Below are positions 34,285 to 45,695 of a DNA stretch of 64,000 nt, piece by piece. The stretch's first letter is position 1, and every line of letters begins with the position of its first letter. The translations under genes were made by a program, and so were the position numbers. The notes under the pieces are model-generated. The model was not told the origin of the DNA. It searched no databases and saw only the letters and a program-made list of their open reading frames with translations. This stretch comes from Sequoia sempervirens (Eukaryota; Streptophyta; Pinopsida; Cupressales; Cupressaceae), in NCBI GenBank assembly GCA_007258455.2, contig VDFB02114860.1, positions 1 to 64,000 on the forward strand, given 5' to 3'.

Positions 34285-37200
34285 TGTAACGACCCAATTC
34301 TGCGTAAATTAAAATTTTCCAATTCTCGCCTTATACATATAAAGGTAACAAGTAACAAAGATGATACAATAAAATTTTTCCTGTCTTTATTGATAAATAC
34401 GTACAAGTTACAATATGTTTCCACACGAATTCCATTTCCATTGCAAATATAAATCAGAGTTCAAAAGTAATACAATTACATACATAGCTCGTAAGCTTTT
34501 GCACAAATAGAAGTAAGAAGGTCCAGGAGTTTGTCCTTTCAAATCTTGGTACATCGGCCGCTCGCTGTGGAGGAGAAACATCACTCGGGCGCTTTTCCGC
34601 CAACCACGGACTTATAATGCGGTCCCCCGCACGATCATTTTGCAATGAACAGCCCTCCCTTCGAAGAAGAGATTGGTAGGGTATCCTTTAACGATTACCA
34701 ACTGAGCATAGTGCTATGTCCTACACAACTAGAACCTTGCTATTTCACAATCTCGATCTAGTACTCGGATCACAATGAACTGACAGTGTAGTCTCAACTA
34801 ACTCACGTCTATGTGGCAGTCGTACCTTTCACTACTTTAGCCAAAGTGTTCTCATTCAGTACTTCGAATGAAGGTCATCTATCATATAAACTACTCAGGG
34901 CCGATTTGACTTAGAGCTATCTTACTCTACGTGTAGGCTATGTCTTTCAATGGGTTCAATTTATCCCAGACTTCCTACCTCAAACAGTTTACTGGAAATG
35001 AGTCTGTAAACAAGTATTCTCTATCCTTTCTCCTGTTTCCAGAAATCCTTATCCTAGGAGTGAAGCTTACTAATGTTAACCTAATAACACAGCTAGGATT
35101 GTACTTAGTTTTGACGTCATTTCGTTCCTAGAATCAATATAAATTCTACATACTCTCCATATACGGAGATCATACAATTTTGTACTCCAAATAAATGCAT
35201 AAACTCTTAGCACTATAATTCAATCATCATACACAAAAGAGACAACCTTTTAGCACAAGGCAATTAAGCTAAGTTGATTTTAAACCCTTTAATCAAATTG
35301 AATCCCTTCTTTTAAAACCCCATTTCCTATTAATTATTCCCTAATCCATCAGTTAAACATATTGAATTGCTCAAGCTTTCTCTTTTAGCTACCTTTTTAT
35401 TCCCTAAACTTTTACCCCTTACTTAAAATGAATTCCCTTGATTCCTTATGCATTAACAGCCTAATGCTTAATTCATACAAAATGCAACCAACAATTCCAA
35501 AACAATAAAAAGACAGCTAAAGAAATAAATCTCAATTAAGAAACATGCCTGTATATACTTTTAAGCTCCTTTCCAATGCTCTTCTGTCAGCAGCCTTCAA
35601 TTGATGATGACAGAATAAAGTTTTTTTCCTCTTCCTCTTAAGTAGAAAACTCTTCCCATACACTTTTTCCAACCAAAAAACTCTCCACTAGAAGATTACT
35701 AACTGACTCCTCACAGTCTAAGAAATACAGCTGAAGAACACTTTGATTCTTTTACTGAAAATACTAAGATGCAAAACAGTAACACTAACTCTCAGCAGAA
35801 ACTCACAATTGCAATATTAAAACTCTCTAAAAACGCCCAAGATGAGAAAACAATGAGTGTATTCGAATGGAGAATAGAGAAGTATTTATAGGCCGAAATA
35901 ACAACAGATTCCCCATTTCTGGGCATGTAAATTGACAGACTGACATGTTTACCTGGTCAAATCGTCACTTGTCATGTTACCAAACCCTTAGTCATGATTT
36001 CCAAAGATGATTCGACCTCATGGAGCCAGCAGTTGAAGAATTTTTCAACTCAGCAAACAAAAACGCCACCTACAGGAAAACGTTTTGCTGCCAGTCGTAT
36101 GAATTCAACATGGTTTTAATTGCTGCGTTTTAGGTCAAGAATCTACTCGCTACAGCACAGAAACTCGTTGCTATTTTCCTGTTTTTCAGTTTGAATACTT
36201 CTCCCTTCATTTTCAGCTGCGCAGGAGTTCCGCAATTTCACGGGAATATTTATATTTGTTTACCATTCGTTTTTTTTTTAAAGTTAAAACTTTTCAAATA
36301 TTTCTTTAGTGAAGTTCGCTTCTTTTGAAATGTATTTTAAAGTGTTAAATACTTCATGCGAATTTAAACTTCCTCAATATATATATTGCGATTTCATCCT
36401 TCAAAGAATAATGCTTATTCTTTTAAACATTGAAATTATTTTCCATTATTTAAATTTTAATTTAATATATTTGCATATTTTATTTATAAATGTATTTTAT
36501 TAAACATTAATATTTCTTTATATATAAATGTATTTATATATAAATATATATTAATTTTAATATTAATACATTTAATTTATAAAATATATAAATATATTAT
36601 TATTTACGTATTCCTTATGTATAGATGTATATATATATATTTACACATAAAGACATACATAAATCACCTAGACAACATAATATGAAATATTATTTATATT
36701 TAAAGATATTGAGACGAGCTGTGTACGTATATACATGCCTATATATACTTCTTGTGTATATGTATGTATGTGTATACACATGTCGACACATGCGTACAAG
36801 CATATCCATCTGCTTGAAGTACGTATGTATTGATATGTCTATACATTTAGATACGTGTACACAGTATATGTATGTGTATACGTACCCACTTGTCCTTTAT
36901 CATATATCAATTACTTCATTCAAACACAGGGAGTCACAGTATAGTTAGACTGACATTTAACAATCACATCATATAAAGCATAAGGAAGTATATCAAACTC
37001 CTAAGCCTATGGATGACTTATCTAGACCAATCAAAACTGACTTGGTTTCTCAGAACCTATACTGACGTGTGTGTATGCTCATTTGGTACTCGTTACTACT
37101 TACCCGACCAAGTTCCTCCCCGAGTGATATTTCTCCTCTGCCTGGAGGATTGGTCCTCTTTCCTGCACACCATGACACAACAATGGGAGTCATATGCTCA

Positions 37201-37416
37201 AAACGAATCAGAATACATGAAACATTTCAAAAGTTAGATTCTTCACAAATCAATAACCTTCTATTCTCCTTTATGCAGTATTTCACCAAGAATAACATCA
37301 AATAAAACAACATTCATATTGAAAACAAGGTACAAGCATCATTAATTCATCTCCAGAATTCACATTTACTCTATCTATTAATGGTAAATTGTAACGTCAC
37401 AATTTGGGATGTAACA
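34285..37416 (-). mobile_element. 3.1-kb insertion with inverted-looking ends
   Basis: 3132 bp that split the element IV ORF. Minus strand starts TGTTACATCCCAAATTGTG and ends AATTGGGTCGTTACA; the two ends are imperfect inverted repeats of about 20-28 bp. Flanks are CACTA (37417-37421) and CATTG (34280-34284) in plus, matching at three of five bases with both differences transitions, i.e. a decayed 5-bp duplication. TG...CA ends and 5-bp duplication favour a large solo LTR. The interior is very A/T-rich with TATA/TGTATG microsatellite at 36600-36880 and has no coding frame. Confidence 0.7.
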
Positions 37417-37418
37417 CA

Positions 37419-39722
37419 CTAGAAACCATGCTCAGTCCCATTCTCTGTTTCATCTTCCATCTCATAGAGAAGATTATCATAACTTTCCTCATCACCCTCT
37501 TCAAAGAGAGGATTGTCAAAAACTTGAAAGTTATTCCATCCATCTTGTTGATCCAAATCTGTACTTGTAACTTCAATCCTTCTTGTGAGACCTTCTAGGT
37601 CAAACTTCTCTCGAAGACTATCAAACTCACCAATTACTTGCTTGATTTCTTCGGCTCTATGTGCATTCTCTTGCTCTGTGAAAAATTTGAAATCAGCAAA
37701 CTGATTTTCTACCTCCATTAATGCCATTTGAGTTTCTTCTAGTGTAGCTCTTGTTGATCCAAGCTCCAGAGAAAGTTCATCAATCTTCCTCACTCTATCT
37801 TGAGAAGCACAAATGGTCTTCTTTGCAACTTCAATGGCATAATCACGATCTTCAACCAAGTGCATGTACTCGGACTTCAAGGTTACCAAAGAGTTTCTGA
37901 TAAGTTGCAGATTGGGAAGAGCAACTTCATCTTTCATTCCTCTTTGTCTCTCTTCAAGCTGAGCCTTCCAGTACAATTCTTCAACCAAGCTATGTGTGTG
38001 ATCAAACAGGGATAGAGCTTGCAGTTCCTTGTCAACGGACACCTTGAATTGTCTGTCCCAATCATGAGAATTCAAAGATGATGAACTACTGATAGGCTGC
38101 AACTGAAAATCAGAACCTTGTCCCTTGTCTTTGCTGCCTTCATTGCTGCTCCAACATTCATGAACTTCACCATTGACTAGTGGAGAATGCTCATTGTCAA
38201 AAAAAGCATCATACTTCACAGATTCTTTGACCCCAAGTTTGCAATCAGCTTCAAGCATTGGAAAATCATATTTGTGTTTAGTAACACCTTCAAACTCTAC
38301 ATCTTCAAGAGCCACTTGGTCTTCTAGCTCTTCATCCACCTTACCGTCTTCTTGATCAAAGGCTATGGCAGCCCCTAACCCGAATGAAGAATCATCGAAT
38401 GTTGTTCTGAAAGTTTTAGAAAAAACAACATCGTCCTTGGTGGCTGCAACTGACTCGAAAGGATCACCATGGAACTTTTCAGAGCAAGCTTCTTCATCAA
38501 AGACAACTTTTCCTTCTGTGCCCTCCTTATAGCTTGCGATGCAAACGAAACTTTGGTCTTCATCAGGATCAAAGGGAAACTCGTCCCACAAAGGTTCTCT
38601 TTCATACCTTGGTGCCAACACACCCGGATCCCAAATGCTAGTAGGTTGATTAAGACGATCAACAGGAAAAAACTTATCATGCTCCCTTTGTAGTGATGAC
38701 TCTTTGAATAAGTCAAGTCCCAAATCACTCAAACTGATATCGTCAAAAACATTTTTCACCGAAGACCAAGTTTGTTGCTCAAACCCAAAGTCACCATCAT
38801 AATGAAGTGAAGAATCTTCATTGCTTGCTGTTTTGAAAACTTCACCGTCATTATCTTCACCATGAGGAAGTATGTCATTGATTTCTTCATGTGGAACTTC
38901 TTGAAAAGTTGGGGCAGCAACATGAAGAGAATCCTTCTTTACCAAATCTTCAATATGACCTTGTATGGACTCTTTGGAATTATCTCTATCATCAGGACCA
39001 CTAAATTTTCCTGCATCTTGCTCAGACTTCTCCAAAAGTGGCTTCAATTTCTCTTCACATTGATTAAATAATTCCTTGATTAGCATAGCAGCAATAGGAG
39101 AATCCTTTTCTTCACACTCATATGTGTCCAAGAGGAGAGATTGGACATTTGATGGAATTTCATCTGACTCATTAATGGTGAAAATAAGGATTTTTTTCAC
39201 AGCTGCAATAACATCCTCCTCTTGCTCACTCCAAGTGGATATGAAGAGGTAATGGAACAAGTGATAAATCTGATCATGCATTTCCAAGGCGAATAGCAAG
39301 TTACTTACCCAGAGTTCTGAAAATGTCTTTAAGATAGCAACCTTTCTAGCAAATAGATTGCTTCCAGTTTCATCAAGATCTTGGAAACTTTCTACAATCA
39401 TATTCAGAATGATTTTCATGGTTTCATTATCATAGGGTGTCATGGGAACCATCATTCTCATTAACTCCATGAAGCAAGAAGAAATCAGCAGCTTGATTTC
39501 TTCATTTGGATGTCCCAGCCAATAGGGCTAAACTAAAAGGTGAACTGCAGGCGACAATGCCAATTGCATCCATTCAGAAGGTGACTGCTCCACCTGTCTC
39601 AAACATTGTTCCAATATTTGAAGATTATTCTTTTCATCTTCCATTGACTTACATTCTTTGCCAAGTCTTTTTCCGGTCTCAAAAAGTGTTTGTTCCAGCT
39701 TAATCTCTTCTCTGTTGGCCAT
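37419..39722 (-). pseudogene. PDS5-like captured ORF (N-terminal part)
   Basis: Minus frame from ATG at 39722, 131 bp inside the PBS, where gag would start. One in-frame TAG (39528-39530) after LALSPAVHLLV; the same frame then runs 683 codons from 39470 to a TAG at 37419-37421. Residues 1 to about 200 resemble plant PDS5 (cohesin-associated HEAT-repeat protein): QVEQSPSEWMQLALSP, HPNEEIKLLISSCFMEL, MVPMTPYDNETMK, IFTINESDEIPSN, LFNQCEEKLKPLL, in the order and spacing of the family. Then an acidic, Ser/Phe-rich low-complexity part, and a coiled coil (EELYWKAQLEERQRG to VIGEFDSLREKF). No introns, so capture from a spliced transcript is likely. PDS5 genes are usually longer and continue the HEAT repeats; this departs after about 200 residues. 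Confidence 0.75.
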
Positions 39723-39839
39723 GTTTAACTGCCACTTCTAAACTGAGCTGAACTGTGTTCTGACCTCTGGTGTAGAAACTGATTTCTCTATCATTCCACT
39801 GTCAACTAAACCTTGTTGGGCACAGGATGGCAGGATCTT

Positions 39840-39853
39840 GGCTCTGATACCAC
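39840..39853 (-). other. Element IV primer-binding site
   Basis: Minus strand TGGTATCAGAGCC, one base inside the 5' LTR, initiator-Met tRNA type. Shows that the PDS5-like frame lies inside a transposition-competent transcript structure. Confidence 0.9.
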
Positions 39854-41861
39854 TAAAATATTCCAAGCCAAATTTTTTCAATTTCCAATTACAATGAGCA
39901 ATGCAACACACATCCGTTAGGGTTAGCACTTAAACCAAAACGATGCGGAATTCAACTCTAACCAAGAATGCGCCGGATGACGACGAGCATATGGTCAGAG
40001 GATCTCAAAGCAATGCTGAATAAAGAACTCTAACCAAGAATGCGCCGGATGACGACGAGCATATGGTCAGAGGATCCCTATCTTCTATTATGCTGAAAGT
40101 AAACTCAACACCCAGAATGTGCTTTCAAACCCGGAGTGGGAATGGAGCTACCATAGGGTGGAGATGTAAGATATTACAATGCAAATCAAAGTAAATAGGC
40201 GGCAAGCCAGCCTCTTCCACTTATCCAGCGGGTATTACAATGAAATAACAGAGAAGAAGTAAGATTGCTGACAGTACTACTGTTCAGCTTACAATAATTA
40301 GAGATTTGCCTGCCAAATACATAGAATAAGAAAGTCTAACCATGCTGCAATATAGTATAATGTCTCCTCAATGATCACAAAGACTTTCAACCCAAACCCA
40401 ACTCAAAAAATAGACTTTACGCAAGCTGATATGACAGAACAACAACTTAATATGCATAACCATGAACCCTAGAATCCACTAAAATGCTCACAACTCACTC
40501 AATACTTGCCAGAATGACATGAGACTTGATGCAAACGAAAGCTAGGATGATGACAATGAAGACTAGACAAAGAAACAGCTGACAAATTGAAGTATTTTTT
40601 TTTCTAAACACTTGCCAGGCAAAACAGAATGGTACAGCCTCAAGAAATGTTCTACCAACAAGATAAAATCCAAGACACATCTAAAAAATCTGCAACTTGG
40701 CATAGAGGGGCGCCCAAGGCTAGCAAATGCATGGGTAAACTACCCAGAACCAAAATAAATTCACCCAAAGACTTATGAGTATAAACTTCAATCTGCAATA
40801 CAAAATCAACAACTCCAGATTTTGATTAAAATGCAAGAAACTGAATTACAAATGCAAAACAACTTCTACAATGCAAAATCTCACTACAAATCTCACTCAA
40901 CTACAATCTAACTCTCCACTAGTTGCTATCTTTCAAGGAAGAAGTCGAGCCAAGGCTAGGAGGCATTCATTCCTCAAAGCAATCCAGCACCATTTCGGTA
41001 GCATAACAATATTCCAGACATAAGATGATGAAATGAAGACCCAAGGCTCCGTTTTATAATTTTGAGAAGACCCTCTAGAAGCTTCTAGAAAAGAAACCCT
41101 AATTTTCAATTTTGTAACTGCCTTCTTTTCCCTCCAGTTTGGGCGCCCCCTTTCATGAAGTTAATATTTCTTTATTTTAAAATCTTTTCCTTCATAAAAA
41201 GGCGTCCTTTTCTCCAAGTAATATTTTGAACTTTAAAATATAATAATTCACCTCAATGAGGCGTCCATCCATAAAGCCCACCTTTTAAAACAACTTAAAG
41301 TTCAATCACTAGGCTAAGGGGGGGTCAACAGTAAAATATAACATTAAAATATGACTTTATTTAAATAATCTGAACTTATCTCTCCAAATGTGCCCCAAAG
41401 CCAAAAATGAACAAGCCAACTGAACTGACTGAAGAAGAAAGCCAACTGCACTGAAAACCGCATGATCACTGCCAAAAATAGAATTTACTAAAAATAGTAA
41501 ATTCCAGAAGATGCCCGGAATGCAATGCATGTCACACCGTTGCGAAGCTCTCTGAAAACCCAGAAAGAATCCACAAACCAAAATCCCAAACTCCAAGATG
41601 TAGCCGTCATAACTTACTAAAAATAGTAAGTCCGGAGAGGTTGCTCGATGCGGTTGCAAGTCATACCTCTGTGAAGCTCTCTGAAAACCCAGAAGGAATC
41701 CAGAATCCAAACACCCAAACTCCAACAAGTAGAACCCTGAATCTTCAAGAGAACCCACCAAACAATCGGAAACCCTAATTCTGCCTTTGACTAGTCGACA
41801 GCACCCCGGGGATAGGCCATCAATCACTGAGAAGTGCAGTGCTAAAAATGGGGACATTACA
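39854..41861 (-). repeat. Element IV 5' LTR
   Basis: 2008 bp, same length as the 3' LTR, with only occasional substitutions seen by eye (for example CACCCAGAATG for CATCCAGAATG near 40110). The last 3' base pair of the LTR is TA rather than TG in plus. Followed by AGGTC. Its outer end (about 214 bp) recurs at 42703-42916 because of a later tandem duplication. Confidence 0.94.
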
Positions 41862-43760
41862 AGGTCATACAGACCCTTATAGTAAAAACATAGCCTCCTT
41901 CTGCGCAAATCGTTGATTGTTTCCATATCCAAAGGGGCTGCGATTTTTTTCTTTTGCTCCACATTGTTTGATTTTTTGGTATTAACATCTTCTGATTTGC
42001 TGCTACTATGTGATGAAGAGGGTTCTGAAATGGACTTACTACGTGAAGTGGTAAGTTCCATGCTACGAGCTTTCCTCATAGCTTCTTGTAAAGTGGGGGG
42101 ATCAAAAGCTTTGATCCAACCCTTCATTGGCTCATAAAGCCTTTCTACAAAGAGAATAACCAACCTTCTCTCTGAGATTCCTGTGACCATAACTGAGATC
42201 CTCTGAAATTCACCGATGTAGGACTCCAAGCTGCCTAAGTTCCATGCTACGAGCTTTCCTCATAGATTCTTGTAAAGTGGGGGGATCAAAAGCTTTGATC
42301 TAGCCCTTGATTGGCTCATAAACCCCTTCTACAAAGAGAATAACCAACCTTCTCTCTGAGATTCCTGTGACCATAACCGAGATCCTCTGAAATCCACCGA
42401 TGTAGGACTCCAAGCTGCCTAACTGTTTGAGCTGTGCTAAGTCTCTGAAATATAGTTCGGGGTCTTTTCTGTCAAACCTTTCCACAAGTCTATCTGTGAA
42501 TTCCTGATAATTAGTAATCCGGTCATGTTGTAGAGTAACCATTCCGTGGTGCCACCAATCATGGGCCACACCATCCAAATGCAATGCTGAGAATTTAATG
42601 GCAAATCCTTATCGGATGACAGGAAAGAGAATGAGGGTCTAGCAGTGATTCCACTGCCATCAAAAGAGGAAGAGTGAGTTTATGTCGCCGTCATGTAAGT
42701 CCTTGCTCGATGAAGTCATACCTCTGTGAAGCTCTCTGAAAACCCAGAAGGAATCCAGAATCCAAACACCCAAACTCCAACAAGTAGAACCCTGAATCTT
42801 CAAGAGAACCCACCAAACAATCGGAAACCCTAATTCTGCCTTTGACTAGTCGACAGCACCCCGGGGATAGGCCATCAATCACTGAGAAGTGCAGTGCTAA
42901 AAATGGGGACATTACAAGGTCATACAGACCCTTATAGTAAAAACATAGCCTCCTTCTGCGCAAATCGTTGATTGTTTCCATATCCAAAGGGGCTGCGATT
43001 TTTTTCTTTTGCTCCACATTGTTTGATTTTTTGGTATTAACATCTTCTGATTTGCTGCTACTATGTGATGAAGAGGGTTCTGAAATGGACTTACTACGTG
43101 AAGTGGTAAGTTCCATGCTACGAGCTTTCCTCATAGCTTCTTGTAAAGTGGGGGGATCAAAAGCTTTGATCCAACCCTTCATTGGCTCATAAAGCTTTCT
43201 ACAAAGAGAATAACCAACCTTCTCTCTGAGATTCCTGTGACCATAACTGAGATCCTCTGAAATTCACCGATGTAGGACTCCAAGCTGCCTAAGTTCCATG
43301 CTACGAGCTTTCCTCATAGATTCTTGTAAAGTGGGGGGATCAAAAGCTTTGATCTAGCCCTTGATTGGCTCATAAACCCCTTCTACAAAGAGAATAACCA
43401 ACCTTCTCTCTGAGATTCCTGTGACCATAACCGAGATCCTCTGAAATCCACCGATGTAGGACTCCAAGCTGCCTAACTGTTTGAGCTGTGCTAAGTCTCT
43501 GAAATATAGTTCGGGGTCTTTTCTGTCAAACCTTTCCACAAGTCTATCTGTGAATTCCTGATAATTAGTAATCCGGTCATGTTGTAGAGTAACCATTCCG
43601 TGGTGCCACCAATCATGGGCCACACCATCCAAATGCAATGCTGAGAATTTAATGGCATCATCCTCCGCCATCGGATGTAAAGTCAGGAAAGTATCAAGCT
43701 TGCTAATCCAAGGTCTAGCAGTGACTCTACCACTGCCATCAAAAGTAGGAAGAGTGAGTT
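41642..43760. repeat. 1055-bp tandem duplication across the IV/Gypsy-II junction
   Basis: The sequence from about 41642 (end of element IV's 5' LTR) through the adjoining Gypsy-II gag recurs 1055 bp downstream from about 42703. The junction GGGGACATTACAAGGTC is at 41850-41866 and again at 42905-42921. Copy one has small deletions around 42603-42700. It therefore happened after element IV inserted. Each copy also contains an inner 184-bp tandem repeat (42055-42238/42239-42422; 43110-43293/43294-43477). Confidence 0.9.
41867..42700 (-). pseudogene. Gypsy-II gag, duplicated C-terminal copy
   Basis: Reads, on the minus strand, HLDGVAHDWWHHG, DRKDPELYFRDLAQLKQLG, SERRLVILFVEGVYEPIKG, a second copy of that last block through the 184-bp repeat, then DLRRRRLCFYYKGLYDL, the first half of the zinc finger, where element IV begins. 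The second Cys of the finger is Tyr. Confidence 0.85.
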
Positions 43761-44382
43761 TATTAGTCGCTTGCCTCAGATCATTGTTCCTGTTATCCCA
43801 AGGCCTCCTGTCAACTCGATTCCTGCTATGTTCTCTCTTTTGACTCATAAATTTGTCAAAGTTCAGGTGATCCTAAACTCGTTGGGGTAAAGCTTCCCAT
43901 TCATCATGTAATGTCATGATGTTATCTGTGAAGACCACGTCACCTTCTCCCTCCTCCACGTTGCCATCAATTGGATCACGCCTGGCAAAGATAGGACGTG
44001 TGGGTCTCTCATAGGTGTGTGTAGGAGTAATTCTCGGGCGTGGAGGTCCATGCACATTGCCATCTTCCTCCTGTTCCTGTGGTCTCCTCTGGCCAGTCAA
44101 ATGTTGCACTGCTGTGCTTAACTACTGCAATGCGTTAGCCACCTGTGCTTGACCTATTGCTAGTGCGTTAGCCACCTGTTCCTGTCCTGCTACCAGGCCT
44201 CTCAGAATGTCTTGGGCCTCTCTGTCCTCATTCTGAGCTCGGTTGTGAGGTTCCCCAATCTCATCTCTGTCACCCATTTCTTCGAATGGATTGTCAAAGG
44301 GAAAATCCTCAAATTGATTTATGTGATTACCAGGCCTCCTGCATGAATAGTACCTGTTATACCTGCCTTGATAAGGACGCAT
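42917..44382 (-). pseudogene. Gypsy-II gag
   Basis: N-terminal part 44122-44382 (MRPYQGRYNRYY, acidic, then repeated GQEQVANALAIGQAQVANAL) and 43873-44109, a stop between them; then 43354-43848 with the Retrotrans_gag signature: NKLTLPTFDGSGRVTARPW, DAIKFSALHLDGVAHDWWHH, FTDRLVERFDRKDPELYF, LVILFVEG. The 184-bp repeat and the zinc-finger start (CFYYKGLYDL) follow to 42917. Several stops and shifts, so not functional. Confidence 0.87.
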
Positions 44383-44414
44383 ATGATGTTTACCTCTTAG
44401 ACTGGCAGGATTAT

Positions 44415-44429
44415 GAGCTCTGATACCAT
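44415..44429 (-). other. Gypsy-II primer-binding site
   Basis: Minus strand ATGGTATCAGAGCTC directly follows the 5' LTR, initiator-Met tRNA type. Confidence 0.9.
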
Positions 44430-45695
44430 TGTGAAGAGCCCAGCTGGCTCCAACTCAAACCCCTATAGTTTTTAGCTTATCTTTTGGTGTTTTTTAGTTT
44501 TTTAGATAAATTTTCTAGACATAAGAGAAGGGGTGTACAACATAAAATGCAAATAAAAGTAAAATGCAAGAAATAATTGCTCAACACAGGTGCTGTAAAT
44601 CATCATTGGCAATACATACAATGAATTCACAAACAACAAATGTATCTGAAGTCCTCCAGATTATTTAAATAAGAAAATATGAAGCTTGCCAGGCAACAAT
44701 GGCTGGAAATGGCCTGAATGCACACTAGGGTCTCAGATCTGAGTTCTCCTTCAAAATATTTGAAGAAGAGGAGCTGAGAAGGTGGGACGCCCAAGTTGCA
44801 ACCGATAAACTGACCAAAAAGGAGGCGTTTTGCCTCAAAAGGAGCCACCCCTCTTCTAGAGAAACACGCCAAAGCAAGGGAAAGTACGGCTTCTGGCAAC
44901 CGTAAACCTCTGAAGCTGAAATGGTGGGAGATGAGAAGCTATTGAACTATTAACCTTCTCCTGTAGCTATATACTAAATAACTGAATAAATATATACTAA
45001 TTTGACCGAGAAGAACTTTTGATTGAAGCTCTCATCAATGGCAATCATTCGGCTGGTGTCTCACAGCCTCACAATCACAGATCCAACGAAGATTCCTCGT
45101 TCTTCAATGGATTTTTCTTGTAACCCTTGTCCTCAGACAAATCACAAAGAAAGAAAATTGCAATGCCAAATGATAATAAGATATTAGGTCGACTTGCAAT
45201 GCATTGCCATATACTCACAAAAAGGCACGGGTTTCAAGAAGTAAGGATTTCCTCATTAAAATACATTTAAATGTATTTTAATTTATTTCAATAGTTTCCC
45301 CAAAAATACTTGGGCGCACTTTCTTGGGTGTTTAAGTGATTTTAATATCACTTTATAATGTAACATTTTATTACTTTATATTATATTTAAGTGGCGTTTT
45401 TTCTTATAAAGTCAATTTGACTTTATATTTAATTATTTAAGTTAAATACATAACTTAACCACTAAAATACTCATAACTTCCTCCAAACTCAATATAATGT
45501 CGTGCCGTCAGAAGCTAATGAACACTGAACTTCATTTGCCTGAACTGTTACCAATACTGAGGTGAAAGAGGTGGGAATGGCAAACCCCACCAAAACGGAC
45601 ACTGACCCTCTAACCAGATCCTGTCAGCCTACAAGGGTCCAAGAGATAGGCTAACTCAACATGCTCTTGAATTGAGCTATAATGGGGACATTACA
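44430..45695 (-). repeat. Gypsy-II 5' LTR
   Basis: 1266 bp, matching 26749-28010 with scattered substitutions that are clearly more frequent than between element IV's LTRs. Minus strand starts TGTAATGTCCCCATTATAG. Followed by TAGGG. Confidence 0.93.

Larger units (their letters stand above)
28728..41861 (-). mobile_element. Element IV, pol-less LTR retrotransposon carrying a PDS5-like ORF
   Basis: 13,134 bp between AGGTC at 28723-28727 and 41862-41866, inserted in the gag zinc finger of Gypsy-II. Both LTRs are 2008 bp and nearly identical by eye. PBS and polypurine tract are present. No gag, protease, RT or integrase is found; the interior instead holds one ancestral minus-strand frame of about 1,340 codons, broken by one TAG and by a 3.1-kb insertion. 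Without that insertion it is about 10 kb. LTR head (TGTAATGTCCCC) and PPT neighbourhood match the local Gypsy family, so I infer it was mobilised by a chromovirus. Confidence 0.9.
26749..45695 (-). mobile_element. Gypsy-II, gag-protease-only element, TSD TAGGG
   Basis: Bounded by TAGGG at 26744-26748 and 45696-45700, inside the 5' LTR of Gypsy-I. LTRs of 1262 and 1266 bp. Taking out element IV and one 1055-bp duplication leaves about 4.7 kb: two LTRs plus only about 2.2 kb coding for gag and protease. RT, RNase H and integrase are absent; the protease end runs directly into the last bases of a chromodomain before the polypurine tract. It is therefore an internal-deletion, non-autonomous chromovirus. 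Confidence 0.9.

Noticed and set aside
34454..36503. Short frames in the 3.1-kb insertion
   Set aside because: A/T-rich noncoding DNA; none exceeds chance or resembles a transposase or gag.
37419..39722. The PDS5-like frame as a free-standing host gene
   Set aside because: It sits between matched LTRs, next to a PBS, inside a precise 5-bp duplication, lacks introns and has a stop; it belongs to element IV.
42703..42916. A separate third LTR of element IV
   Set aside because: It is only the outer 214 bp and is followed by the same gag sequence as at 41862, so it belongs to the 1055-bp tandem duplication.
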